Origin: Acidisarcina sp963790505
GTDB taxonomy: Bacteria > Acidobacteriota > Terriglobia > Terriglobales > Acidobacteriaceae
Direction: 5' to 3'
Assembly (NCBI GenBank): GCA_963790505.1
Contig: CAWBOT010000004.1
Span: 930,001-994,000 of the forward strand
DNA: 64,000 nucleotides
Below are positions 8,307 through 16,907 of the stretch, piece after piece; positions within the stretch are counted from its first letter, which is position 1; each line of letters starts with the position of its first letter. Both the position numbers and the translations under genes were made by a program. The notes beneath the pieces were generated by a model. That model was not told where the DNA came from and made no database searches. It was given only the letters and a program-made list of their open reading frames with translations.

Positions 8307-10472
8307 ATGAATAAGCGGAAGATGAGCGCTCTGGCGATGCTCTTCATGGGCAACGTGTGGGTGGTGGCGCAGCAGCCTGGCCCTCCTCCCCCGACCGAGA
8401 AAATCCCGGTGAGCGACACCTATCACGGCGTGAAGGTAGTTGACGATTACCGTTGGCTCGAGAACTGGGACGATCCGAAGGTCAAGGCCTGGGTTGCGTC
8501 GCAGAATGCCTACACCCAAAGCTATGTGAGTGTACTGCCGCAGCGGGCGGCGATCCTGGAATCTCTCAAGAAGTCGCGCCAACAGGCCCATGTCGCCTAT
8601 GGAGGCTTTCAGTCCGCCGGAGGAATGCTCTTCGCGCTGAAGTTCGATCCGGAGAAATCGGGAGCATCGCTGGTGGTCTTCACTTCGCCGGCGGATAAGT
8701 CCAGCGAGCGCACGGTCGTCGATCTGAACACAGTCGAGAGCGGCAAGGTTTTTCAGGCGAGCTGGTATAAGCCATCGTCCGACGGCAAGCTCGTCGGGCT
8801 GGCGCTCAGCACCGGGGGAAGCGAGGACGGATCGCTCTATGTCTTCGATGTGGCGACCGGCAAGCAAGTCGGGGAAGTCGTGCCGCGGGCGCAGTTTGCC
8901 ACCGGCGGCGGCGATATGGCGTGGAAGAACGACGGCTCCGGCTTTTACTACACTCGCTATCCGCAGGGGAACGAGCGCCCCGCGGAGGACGCGAACTTCT
9001 TTCAGCAGGTGTACTTCCATAAGATCGGCACTCCAACGGCCGGGGACGCGTATGTGCTGGGCAAGGAGTTCCCGCGCATCGCCGAAACGCACCTTGACGC
9101 CTCCGGCGACGGCAAGCGCCTCCTGATCACGGTGGCGAATGGCGATGGCGGCGAATATGAGCATTTCGTATTGGGCGCCGATAGGACGGCGACTCAGGTC
9201 ACGCATTTCGCGGACAAGATTGTTGACGCGCAGTTCGGTCCGGACGACAGCCTTTGGCTCTTAAGCCATGCGAAGAACGATCGAGGCGAAATAGACCATC
9301 TTCCTGCCACAAGTCTGAAGCTGGCCGACGCACTGACTGTCGTCGCGCCGATGAAGAGCAGCATTGAAGGCGCGGGAGACCAAAGGAGTTTTTGGATCGG
9401 TGAGCATAAGTTGTATGTAACTGTGATCGACGGCGGCCCGGAAGAGATATTGAAGTTCGATCTCGCCGGCAAGAGCGAGGGCAAAGTCCCGGTGCCGGAA
9501 GTAGCCTCAGTCAGCGGGCTGGTTCCACTTGCCGGCGACTCGTTCCTGTATCAAGCCTCGACGTATACCCAGCCCGCCGAGTGGTTTCGTTATGACGGCT
9601 CGGGGACGCCGGTGGGACTACCGTTCAACCCTCCTGGGAACCTCAACTTCGATGACATCGAGGTAAAGCGCGTCTTTGCGACTTCGAAGGATGGTACCCA
9701 TGTCCCGATGACCATCCTGATGAGAAAGGGAACCAGGCTCGACGGCACTGCGCCGACGCTTATTTCGGGCTATGGGGGATATGGGATAAGCGTTACGCCA
9801 CACTTCCTGGGCAGCACTAGCCGGTTGTGGTTTGATCAGGGGGCCATTGAGGTTCGGGCAAACCTGCGTGGGGGCGCAGAGTATGGCGAGGAATGGCATA
9901 CCGCAGGCAAACTGCTCAACAAGCAGAATGTCTTCGACGACTTCGCCGCATGCAGCCAATATCTGATCGACCATAAGTACACCTCGCCCGCGCACCTCGC
10001 GGCGCAGGGCGGAAGCAATGGCGGCTTGCTGATGGGCGCTGAGTTTACTCAGCACCCCGAGATGTTCCGCGTGGTGCTGTCGTTTGTCGGTATCTATGAC
10101 ATGCTCCGCGTGGAGCTCGATCCCAATGGCGGCTTTAACACGACGGAATTTGGTAGCGTCAAAGATCCAGCTCTGTTCAAAGCGATGTATGCGTATTCGC
10201 CCTATCACCACGTCCGCGCCGGGGTGAAGTATCCCGCCGTTCTGTTTATCACGGGAGACAACGACCACCGCGTGAATCCCGCCAATTCGCGCAAGATGAC
10301 AGCGGAGCTACAGGCGGCAACTGCCTCGGGATATCCGGTCATGCTGCGGACCAGCGGCAATGCCGGCCATGGCATCAGCACCAACAAGGATGAAGCTCTA
10401 GAAGAGAGCGCCGATATCGAGGCGTTTCTCTTTGCGCAGCTCGGCCTTGGTGCGCCTGCCGCTCCCAAATGA
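8307..10472 (+). CDS. Secreted prolyl oligopeptidase family serine peptidase (S9A)
   Basis: A 721-residue peptidase. An N-terminal hydrophobic stretch ending at VVAQQ looks like a signal peptide, so the enzyme probably acts in the periplasm. The family's N-terminal hallmark (YRWLEN) is at about residues 49-54, followed by a seven-bladed propeller region and an alpha/beta-hydrolase domain from about 450. Catalytic residues: Ser570 in QGGSNGGLL, Asp in GDNDHRV, His688 in NAGHGIS. It cleaves short peptides after proline. A GAGAGATG purine stretch precedes the ATG at 8307. It lies 32 bases after the ketoacyl synthase gene but has no evident functional link to it. Confidence 0.9.
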   Translation: MNKRKMSALAMLFMGNVWVVAQQPGPPPPTEKIPVSDTYHGVKVVDDYRWLENWDDPKVKAWVASQNAYTQSYVSVLPQRAAILESLKKSRQQAHVAYGGFQSAGGMLFALKFDPEKSGASLVVFTSPADKSSERTVVDLNTVESGKVFQASWYKPSSDGKLVGLALSTGGSEDGSLYVFDVATGKQVGEVVPRAQFATGGGDMAWKNDGSGFYYTRYPQGNERPAEDANFFQQVYFHKIGTPTAGDAYVLGKEFPRIAETHLDASGDGKRLLITVANGDGGEYEHFVLGADRTATQVTHFADKIVDAQFGPDDSLWLLSHAKNDRGEIDHLPATSLKLADALTVVAPMKSSIEGAGDQRSFWIGEHKLYVTVIDGGPEEILKFDLAGKSEGKVPVPEVASVSGLVPLAGDSFLYQASTYTQPAEWFRYDGSGTPVGLPFNPPGNLNFDDIEVKRVFATSKDGTHVPMTILMRKGTRLDGTAPTLISGYGGYGISVTPHFLGSTSRLWFDQGAIEVRANLRGGAEYGEEWHTAGKLLNKQNVFDDFAACSQYLIDHKYTSPAHLAAQGGSNGGLLMGAEFTQHPEMFRVVLSFVGIYDMLRVELDPNGGFNTTEFGSVKDPALFKAMYAYSPYHHVRAGVKYPAVLFITGDNDHRVNPANSRKMTAELQAATASGYPVMLRTSGNAGHGISTNKDEALEESADIEAFLFAQLGLGAPAAPK

Positions 10473-10569
10473 GAACAGGTTTCGTTCTCCCAGGAGCGGC
10501 TTCGCCGTCAGCTTTCAAGCCTCCGGTGGAAAGGCTATGATCCAAAAGGGACGGATTCATTTGCGTTTC

Positions 10570-10575
10570 AGGGGG
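10570..10575 (+). promoter_or_regulatory. Ribosome-binding site that selects a TTG start for hemQ
   Basis: AGGGGG ends 7 bases before a TTG at 10583. The next in-frame ATG at 10592 would have a 16-base gap, which is too long. This favours the TTG as the true start. Confidence 0.5.
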
Positions 10576-10582
10576 TCGTTGC

Positions 10583-11434
10583 TTGGCTGATATGACGCCG
10601 GTGCCATTGACGCTGGAGGGTGCCAGCGTCCTTCATCAGATGTTCCGCTTCCGGTGGATCGCGTGGCGAGCGTTGTCGCTGCCTGAACGCGAGAGGGTGA
10701 TCGACGAAGCGGTCGAACTGCTGGAGCCGGCTGAGGAAGGCAACGGTTCGCCTCATCCCAACCAGTCGGCGCTCTACTCGCTGGTTGGCCACAAGGGCGA
10801 CCTGATGATGATCCATTTTCGCGACTCCGTCGAAGATCTGAACCGCTTTGAACTGGAACTCGCGCAGACCGACCTTTCCGAATATCTGGAGCCGACCCAC
10901 TCTTATCTTTCGGTCGTCGAGCTGGGGCTCTATGAGTCTTCCGCCAAGCACTATGCCGAGTTCGCCGAAAACAAGATTGAGCCTTACTCGCCAGCCTGGA
11001 ACGCTGAAGTCAAGCAAGTCCTCGCCCGGCAATCGGAAGCGATGGCGCCTCGCCTTTATCCTGCGATCCCGCAGGCAAAATACCTGTGCTTCTACCCGAT
11101 GGACCGCCGCCGCGGCGAGCAGGCAAACTGGTATACCGTCCCCATGCGTGACCGCCAGCGCATGATGCATGAGCATGGCATGATCGGCCGCCGCTACGCG
11201 GACGAGGTGAAACAAATCATCTCCGGATCGATCGGTCTCGACGACTGGGAGTGGGGCGTCGATCTCTTCGCCGACGATCCGGTAGTTTTCAAGAGGCTGA
11301 TCTACGAGATGCGTTTTGATGAGGTCAGCGCCATCTATGCTCTCTTTGGGAGTTTCTATCTTGGAGTGCGACTTAAGCTGGCGGGTCTGCACCAGTGGCT
11401 GGCCGGCAGCCTGGGAGCGAGCCAGGGCAAATAA
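10583..11434 (+). CDS. hemQ: HemQ, coproheme decarboxylase (chlorite-dismutase family)
   Basis: A 283-residue protein of the chlorite-dismutase superfamily. The C-terminal half carries the HemQ pattern: YPMDRRR, NWYTVP, the proximal heme-ligand region MMHEHG, GLDDWEWGV and YEMRFDE. HemQ uses hydrogen peroxide to decarboxylate coproheme III to heme b, the last step of the coproporphyrin-dependent pathway. Translation probably starts at TTG (see the ribosome-binding site entry). Other heme genes are not in the window. The substrate Tyr of actinobacterial and firmicute HemQ was not mapped residue by residue. Confidence 0.88.
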   Translation: MADMTPVPLTLEGASVLHQMFRFRWIAWRALSLPERERVIDEAVELLEPAEEGNGSPHPNQSALYSLVGHKGDLMMIHFRDSVEDLNRFELELAQTDLSEYLEPTHSYLSVVELGLYESSAKHYAEFAENKIEPYSPAWNAEVKQVLARQSEAMAPRLYPAIPQAKYLCFYPMDRRRGEQANWYTVPMRDRQRMMHEHGMIGRRYADEVKQIISGSIGLDDWEWGVDLFADDPVVFKRLIYEMRFDEVSAIYALFGSFYLGVRLKLAGLHQWLAGSLGASQGK

Positions 11435-11600
11435 CCCGGTGGCGACCGTCGTTGGCACATCGGGCTCGCGCGGATCGGAAATTAATTCGAGCGCCGCATC
11501 GCTTGCGCTACATGAGTGCTTTTCTTTCAGGCACAATAGATCGCGGATTGAATCCAAAGATGGCGGAGCTTCAACTCCGCGGGAATGAGGCAAGAGAGAG

Positions 11601-12332
11601 ATGCCGGCAAAACCAGACGCCGAAAAGAATGTTGTAACCCTGGCCATCGATACGGGTGGAACAGGGATCAAGATGATGGCGCTCGACGCCAAGGGCAAGC
11701 AGCTCACCGAACGAGTCCGGGTACCGACTCCAACCCCCGCAACCACAACGGCGGTGCTCGCCGAGTTCGAGAAAATCAAGGCGCAGATGCCGCCCTTCGA
11801 CCGCGTGTCGGTAGGGTTTCCCGGAGTGATCAAGCACGGCACAACTTTCACCGCCGCCAACCTCGATCCCAGTTGGGTTGGTTTCCCCTTGCAGGAGACG
11901 CTCGAGAAGAAGTGGAAGAAACCGGTGCGGGTGTGCAACGACGCAGCCGTGCAGGGATTCGCCGCGGTGCAGGGCAAAGGCGTGGAATTGATGCTTACCC
12001 TGGGTACAGGCTTGGGCTCCGCGCTTTATACCAGCGGCCATCTGTGTCCCGGACTGGAGCTTGCCCACCATATCTGGCGCAAGAAGGACCGGACCTATGA
12101 GGACTACCTCGGCAAACGCGGGTATGAAAAATATGGAGCACCGAAGTGGAATTTTCTCGTTGAGCAAGCGATCGAGCAGACCGCCAAATTGTTCAACTGG
12201 GACATCCTGTACATCGGCGGCGGCAATGCCAAGAAGATCACCTTCAAGCTTGCCGAGAACGTCAGGGTTGTCTCCAACGAGGACGGGCTTCTGGGCGGAG
12301 TAGCTCTATGGAGAGACGAGTTGTTTGTTTGA
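11601..12332 (+). CDS. ROK-family kinase, polyphosphate-glucokinase-like
   Basis: A 243-residue sugar kinase. IDTGGTGIK near the N terminus is the phosphate-binding motif, NDAAVQGF holds the catalytic Asp, and LGTGLGSAL is the second glycine-rich loop. The Cys-rich zinc motif of classical ROK regulators and glucokinases is absent. The stretch ELAHHIWRK followed by YEDYLG resembles the polyphosphate/ATP-dependent glucokinases of actinobacteria and relatives. It would phosphorylate glucose, consistent with the GH15 and TreZ genes just downstream, which can release glucose and trehalose. GAGAGAG precedes the ATG at 11601. Phosphoryl donor preference is inferred, not proven. Confidence 0.85.
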   Translation: MPAKPDAEKNVVTLAIDTGGTGIKMMALDAKGKQLTERVRVPTPTPATTTAVLAEFEKIKAQMPPFDRVSVGFPGVIKHGTTFTAANLDPSWVGFPLQETLEKKWKKPVRVCNDAAVQGFAAVQGKGVELMLTLGTGLGSALYTSGHLCPGLELAHHIWRKKDRTYEDYLGKRGYEKYGAPKWNFLVEQAIEQTAKLFNWDILYIGGGNAKKITFKLAENVRVVSNEDGLLGGVALWRDELFV

Positions 12333-12360
12333 GGGCATAAATCGGGCGTTCATTTATCCG

Positions 12361-12427
12361 ATGTATCGTTTGCTTCAATCCGCGTCTCCGTTCGCCGATA
12401 TCTGCATCCAATCACGGAACGATACAT
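12361..12427. repeat. 10-bp inverted repeat, possible operator
   Basis: ATGTATCGTT at 12361-12370 and its exact reverse complement AACGATACAT at 12418-12427 are separated by 47 bases in the gap upstream of the SDR gene. The loop is too long for a terminator. The spacing would suit two regulator half-sites or a looping operator. No regulator gene is adjacent. Confidence 0.35.
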
Positions 12428-12496
12428 AAGTTGAACGCGAACCTCTTTGGGGTCTACCCGGCCCCGGAAGAGCTTCGCGGCTACGAAGGTTCGACC

Positions 12497-13267
12497 ATGA
12501 AATCATTGGAAAATCGGGTTGCCCTGGTCACTGGTTCGAGCTCGGGGATCGGGCAAGCCATTGCTGAGAAGCTGGCCCACCACGGCGCGAACATTGTTAT
12601 CAACTACGTGGGGCATCGCGAAGGCGCAGAAGAAACCCTCAAACAAGTTGAAGCTCACGGCGTTCAAGGCTTGATCGTCAACGCCGATGTTTCGAAACTC
12701 GCCGACGTCCAGGCCCTGATCGATCGCGGCTGGGAGTCCTTCGGCGCTGTCGATATTTTGGTCAACAACGCCGGTCTGGAGAAGAAGGCCGACTTCTGGG
12801 ACGTAACCGAAGAGGACTACGACCGCGTTCTGGGAGTTAATCTCAAGGGGCCGTTTTTTCTCACCCAGCGATTCGTACAGCGCCTTCGCGAGGCGAAGAG
12901 AGTCGGGCGGATCGTCAATATCAGCTCCGTGCACGAAGACATGGCCTTTCCGGGCTTCGCCAGCTATTGCGCCAGCAAGGGCGGCATGCGCATGTTGATG
13001 CGCGACCTTGCGGTCGAATTGGGTCCGGAGGGTTTCACCATCAACAACGTCGCGCCGGGGGCGATCTCGACCCCGATCAACAAGAGCCTGCTTGAAGACA
13101 AACCCAAGCTGAATGCGCTGCTGGCGAATATCCCTCTGGGCCGGCTCGGTTCCACAGAGGACGTCGCGAATCTGGTGGCTTTTCTTGCCTCCGATGCCGC
13201 GGCATATATCACCGGCTCGACCTTCATCGTCGACGGCGGCCTCACCCGCAACTATCGCGAGCAATAG
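12497..13267 (+). CDS. SDR-family oxidoreductase (glucose 1-dehydrogenase-like)
   Basis: A 256-residue classical short-chain dehydrogenase. TGSSSGIG is the cofactor loop, NNAG the structural motif, and Ser (NISS), Tyr and Lys (YCASK) the catalytic set. GPEGFTINNVAPGAI and TGSTFIVDGG match the glucose-1-dehydrogenase branch. The N-terminal cofactor region does not by itself settle NAD versus NADP. The ATG at 12497 is chosen because the conserved fold starts four residues later and an AAGG lies upstream; an in-frame TTG at 12431 would add 22 atypical residues. The stop is five bases before the GH15 start, indicating an operon with sugar-active enzymes. Confidence 0.85.
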   Translation: MKSLENRVALVTGSSSGIGQAIAEKLAHHGANIVINYVGHREGAEETLKQVEAHGVQGLIVNADVSKLADVQALIDRGWESFGAVDILVNNAGLEKKADFWDVTEEDYDRVLGVNLKGPFFLTQRFVQRLREAKRVGRIVNISSVHEDMAFPGFASYCASKGGMRMLMRDLAVELGPEGFTINNVAPGAISTPINKSLLEDKPKLNALLANIPLGRLGSTEDVANLVAFLASDAAAYITGSTFIVDGGLTRNYREQ

Positions 13268-13272
13268 CCGGC

Positions 13273-15084
13273 ATGGCCCTCCGCATTGAGGATTACGCAA
13301 TCATCGGCGATTGTGAGACCGCCGCGCTGGTTGGTCGAGATGGTTCGATCGATTGGCTGTGTTGGCCCAGGTTTTCTTCCGGCGCCTGTTTTGCCGCGCT
13401 GTTGGGTGATGCTGACAACGGTCGCTGGAGGATCGCCCCGGCCGCAGCTGTTACAAAGACCACGCGCAAATATCGCGAGCACACGCTCATCCTTGAGACG
13501 ACATTCGAAGCCAAAGATGGCAGCTTCACCGTGATTGATTTCATGCCCGAGCGCGGTCGCCATTCGGACGTCGTGCGAATTGTGCGTGGCGTGAAAGGCC
13601 AGCCTGCGGTGCGCATGGAACTGGCCCTGCGATTCGATTACGGTCGAGTCGTTCCCTGGGTGGAGCGCGTAGACGGCGAACTCGTAGCCGTAGCCGGCCC
13701 GGATCTGGCGGTCTTCAGAACCACTGTCGAGCATCACGGCGAAAATATGAAGACAGTCTCCGAGTTCACCCTGGACCAGGGCGAGAGCGTGAGCTTTGTG
13801 CTCACCTACGGGGCCTCGCACGAGAAGCCGCCGCGCGCGATCGACGCCGAAAAAGCCCTCGAAGAGACGGAGCGTTTCTGGCGCCATTGGTCAGCGCGAT
13901 ACAAGAGTGATGGTCCATATTCCGAAGCCATCGAACGTTCGTTGATCACCCTGAAGGCCCTGATCTACAAGCCGACCGGCGGCATCGTCGCGGCGGTCAC
14001 GACTTCGCTGCCTGAGGCCCTCGGCGGCGAGCGCAACTGGGACTACCGCTATTGCTGGCTCCGCGACGCTACCTTTACTCTGCTGGCACTGATGAACGGC
14101 GGCTACTACGACGAGGCGAAGGCGTGGAGAGATTGGCTGCGGCGCGCGGTGGCGGGCAGTCCCGATCAGCTGCAGATCATGTATGGGATCGCCGGTGAAC
14201 GCAACTTGGTGGAGTGGGAGGTGCCGTGGCTGCCGGGATATGAGGGATCGAGCCCGGTGCGCATCGGCAATGCTGCGTCGAATCAGGTGCAGCTCGATAT
14301 CTATGGCGAGTTGCTGGGCGCTTATTTTCACGGCGAACTCAGTATGGATGGCGACGGGCACAGTGCCCCCGGAAGCTTCGATCTGCCGCGCAACATTGTC
14401 GAACATCTGGAGACGATATGGGACAAACCCGACCAGGGAATCTGGGAGACGCGCAGCGGGCCGCAGCATTTTACTTACTCGAAGATGATGGCCTGGGTGG
14501 CCTTTGACCGCGCCATTCGCTATGCCGAGCGCGTGGGGTGCGAAGCGCCGCTGGAACGGTGGAAGCAGGTACGAGACACGATCCATGAAGACATTTGCAC
14601 CAAGGCATTCGATGCGGAGCTGGACAGCTTCGTTCAGGCCTACGGATCGAAGGCGCTGGATGCGTCCCTGCTAATGATGCCTCTGGTGGGATTTCTACCG
14701 GCGGATGACCGTCGCGTAATTAGCACTGTCGAGGCGATCCAGAAGCACCTGATGCGCGATGGCCTGGTGATGCGTTACGACACGACGCTGGTCGATGACG
14801 GATTGCCTCCGGGGGAGGGAGTCTTTCTGCCATGCAGCTTCTGGTTAGTGGGCGCGCTCAAGATGATTGGGCGCGAGCCGGAGGCCCGAGAACTCTTCGA
14901 GCGCTTGCTCCTGCTGCAGAACGACCTCGGGCTCCTTTCTGAGGAGTACGATCCGGCGGCAAAGCGCCTGGTGGGCAATTTTCCCCAGGCGTTGTCGCAC
15001 ATCGCTCTGGTGGGCGCGGCCTTCCGGCTGCAAGGGGACGGCAATCTTGAACTTCAGGCGCAGATGGATGGTTCGCAACGCTGA
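13273..15084 (+). CDS. Glycoside hydrolase family 15 protein (glucoamylase/trehalase-like)
   Basis: A 603-residue protein without a signal peptide. The N-terminal beta-sandwich begins with the family opening IEDYAIIGDCETAALV and GSIDWLCWPRF. The (alpha/alpha)6 barrel includes the substrate-binding ERNWDYRYCWLRDA and GPQHFTYSKMMAWVA. The GEGVFLPCSFWL stretch holds a probable catalytic Glu. Bacterial cytoplasmic members of this type hydrolyse alpha-1,4/1,6 glucosides or trehalose. Placement five bases after the SDR gene and 64 bases before TreZ suggests glycogen/trehalose turnover feeding the ROK kinase. Substrate cannot be settled from sequence. Confidence 0.88.
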   Translation: MALRIEDYAIIGDCETAALVGRDGSIDWLCWPRFSSGACFAALLGDADNGRWRIAPAAAVTKTTRKYREHTLILETTFEAKDGSFTVIDFMPERGRHSDVVRIVRGVKGQPAVRMELALRFDYGRVVPWVERVDGELVAVAGPDLAVFRTTVEHHGENMKTVSEFTLDQGESVSFVLTYGASHEKPPRAIDAEKALEETERFWRHWSARYKSDGPYSEAIERSLITLKALIYKPTGGIVAAVTTSLPEALGGERNWDYRYCWLRDATFTLLALMNGGYYDEAKAWRDWLRRAVAGSPDQLQIMYGIAGERNLVEWEVPWLPGYEGSSPVRIGNAASNQVQLDIYGELLGAYFHGELSMDGDGHSAPGSFDLPRNIVEHLETIWDKPDQGIWETRSGPQHFTYSKMMAWVAFDRAIRYAERVGCEAPLERWKQVRDTIHEDICTKAFDAELDSFVQAYGSKALDASLLMMPLVGFLPADDRRVISTVEAIQKHLMRDGLVMRYDTTLVDDGLPPGEGVFLPCSFWLVGALKMIGREPEARELFERLLLLQNDLGLLSEEYDPAAKRLVGNFPQALSHIALVGAAFRLQGDGNLELQAQMDGSQR

Positions 15085-15148
15085 AGGCTTCTCGGGACGC
15101 GCATCTAAGTAACAATTCATTTGAATTCTGCTTTGTGTGAAGGAACGT

Positions 15149-16876
15149 ATGCACCGATTTCGAGTTTGGGCCCCGAAGGCAAAGAGTGTCGCGGTGAAAA
15201 TCGGGGATGACAGATTTCTCCTCGAACCCATCGCCGGGGGGTGGTGGCAGGACGAGGTCGCCACGGCTGGCCCGGGCAAAGATTATGCCTACATTGTCGA
15301 TGGTGAAGAGCCGGCCGTTCCCGATCCACGTTCGGCGTGGCAGCCGGAGGGGATTCATGGACCATCGAGGGTCCTCGACCACGCGGCTTTTGGGTGGAGT
15401 GATGCGGGCTGGCGTGCGCCCGCCTTCTCCAGCGCCATCGTGTATGAACTACATGTAGGCACCTTCACTCCTGAAGGTACCTTCGACGCTGTGATCGAAA
15501 AGCTAAATTGGCTCAAGGACCTGGGTGTCACTCACATCGAGTTGTTGCCGGTCGCGGCCTTCCCCGGAAAACGCGGGTGGGGATATGACGGAGCCGACTT
15601 GTTTGCTCCCTACGAGCCATATGGCGGTCCCGAAGGGCTAAAACGGCTGGTCGACGCCGCCCATGGCAAAGGCCTGGCGATGCTGCTCGATGTGGTCTAT
15701 AACCACTTCGGCCCGGACGGCAACTACACCGGCAAATTCGGACCCTACCTCACCAGCCTGCACACGACGCCGTGGGGTGATGCGGTGAACTTCGAGGATG
15801 CAGGCAGCCACGAGGTGCGGCGCTTTTTCATTGACAACGCTCTCATGTGGCTGCGCGATTACCACTTCGATGGGCTGCGCCTGGATGCTGTGACGGCGTA
15901 CATGGACCGCACCGCGACGAACTTTATGGAGCAGCTCGGGCGAGAGGTGCGCGAACTGGAAGCTCAGACGGGCCGGCCCCTGGTGCTGATCGCCGAAAGT
16001 GACCTGAACGATCCGCAACTGGTGTCGGCCCCGGAAGCAGGAGGGTATGGCCTGGATGCCGCATGGAGTGACGACTTCCATCACGCGCTGGTCACCTCCC
16101 TGACTGGCGACCGCACCGGCTATTATGCCGACTTTGGCCACCTTGGCGACCTTGCGAAGTCCCTTGAGTCCGTCTATGTCTACGACGGCGCCTACAGCCT
16201 CTATCGCGATCGCCACCACGGCCGGCCGGTTCGGGGACTGCCGGGCTGGCGGTTTCTTGGCTATTCGCAGAACCACGACCAGGTTGGGAATCGCGCGCGG
16301 GGTGAGAGACTGGAGCACGAAGCAGGCATGGCGCGTGCGAAGATCGCCGCCGCGTTGGTGCTGACGGCTCCGTTCGTGCCCATGCTCTTTCAGGGCGAGG
16401 AGTTTGCTGCCTCCGCGCCGTTTCAATACTTCACCGATCACGAAGAGGAATTGGGGCATCTCGTGTCGGCGGGTCGGAAGCGCGAGTTCGTGGCCTTCGG
16501 ATGGAAGCCCGAGCAGATTCCCGACCCCCAGGCGGAGACCACCTTCACCGATTCGAAGTTAGATTGGAGTGAAGTTGTCGAGGGCCATCACGCCGCGATG
16601 GTCGAGTGGTACAAGCAGCTCATCCGGCTGCGGCGCGACACCCCGGAGTTGACCAACGGCAGGATGGACGACGTGTCGGTCACGGTCGACGAAGACGACC
16701 AGTGGCTGGTGATGGATCGCGGGTCGATTCAGGTGGCATGCAATCTTGGCCCCGGGCCCTTGCTGATTCAACTGCCGCCGGGGTCGACGTTGTTGCTGGG
16801 GTCTGAAGAAGTCGCGCTGGATGGAGACGCGTTAACCCTGCCGCCAGATAGCCTGAGCATCGTTCGCATAGAGTAG
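15149..16876 (+). CDS. treZ: Malto-oligosyltrehalose trehalohydrolase
   Basis: A 575-residue GH13 enzyme with an N-terminal CBM48-like domain (FRVWAPKAKSV) and an (alpha/beta)8 barrel. Key segments: DVVYNHFGPDG, nucleophile Asp in GLRLDAV, acid Glu in LIAESDLND, and QNHDQVGNRARG, which is diagnostic for TreZ. It cleaves trehalose from maltooligosyl-trehalose. The ATG at 15149 follows AAGGA; a GTG at 15137 is an alternative. The partner TreY (maltooligosyl trehalose synthase) is not in the window, although the two are usually linked. Confidence 0.92.
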   Translation: MHRFRVWAPKAKSVAVKIGDDRFLLEPIAGGWWQDEVATAGPGKDYAYIVDGEEPAVPDPRSAWQPEGIHGPSRVLDHAAFGWSDAGWRAPAFSSAIVYELHVGTFTPEGTFDAVIEKLNWLKDLGVTHIELLPVAAFPGKRGWGYDGADLFAPYEPYGGPEGLKRLVDAAHGKGLAMLLDVVYNHFGPDGNYTGKFGPYLTSLHTTPWGDAVNFEDAGSHEVRRFFIDNALMWLRDYHFDGLRLDAVTAYMDRTATNFMEQLGREVRELEAQTGRPLVLIAESDLNDPQLVSAPEAGGYGLDAAWSDDFHHALVTSLTGDRTGYYADFGHLGDLAKSLESVYVYDGAYSLYRDRHHGRPVRGLPGWRFLGYSQNHDQVGNRARGERLEHEAGMARAKIAAALVLTAPFVPMLFQGEEFAASAPFQYFTDHEEELGHLVSAGRKREFVAFGWKPEQIPDPQAETTFTDSKLDWSEVVEGHHAAMVEWYKQLIRLRRDTPELTNGRMDDVSVTVDEDDQWLVMDRGSIQVACNLGPGPLLIQLPPGSTLLLGSEEVALDGDALTLPPDSLSIVRIE

Positions 16877-16907
16877 TCCTGTCCGCGAAGCGGTCACCGA
16901 GTTGCGG

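Noticed and set aside
10471..10489. GAGAAC/GTTCTC hairpin after the prolyl oligopeptidase gene
   Set aside because: Six-base stem without a T-run; not a convincing terminator.
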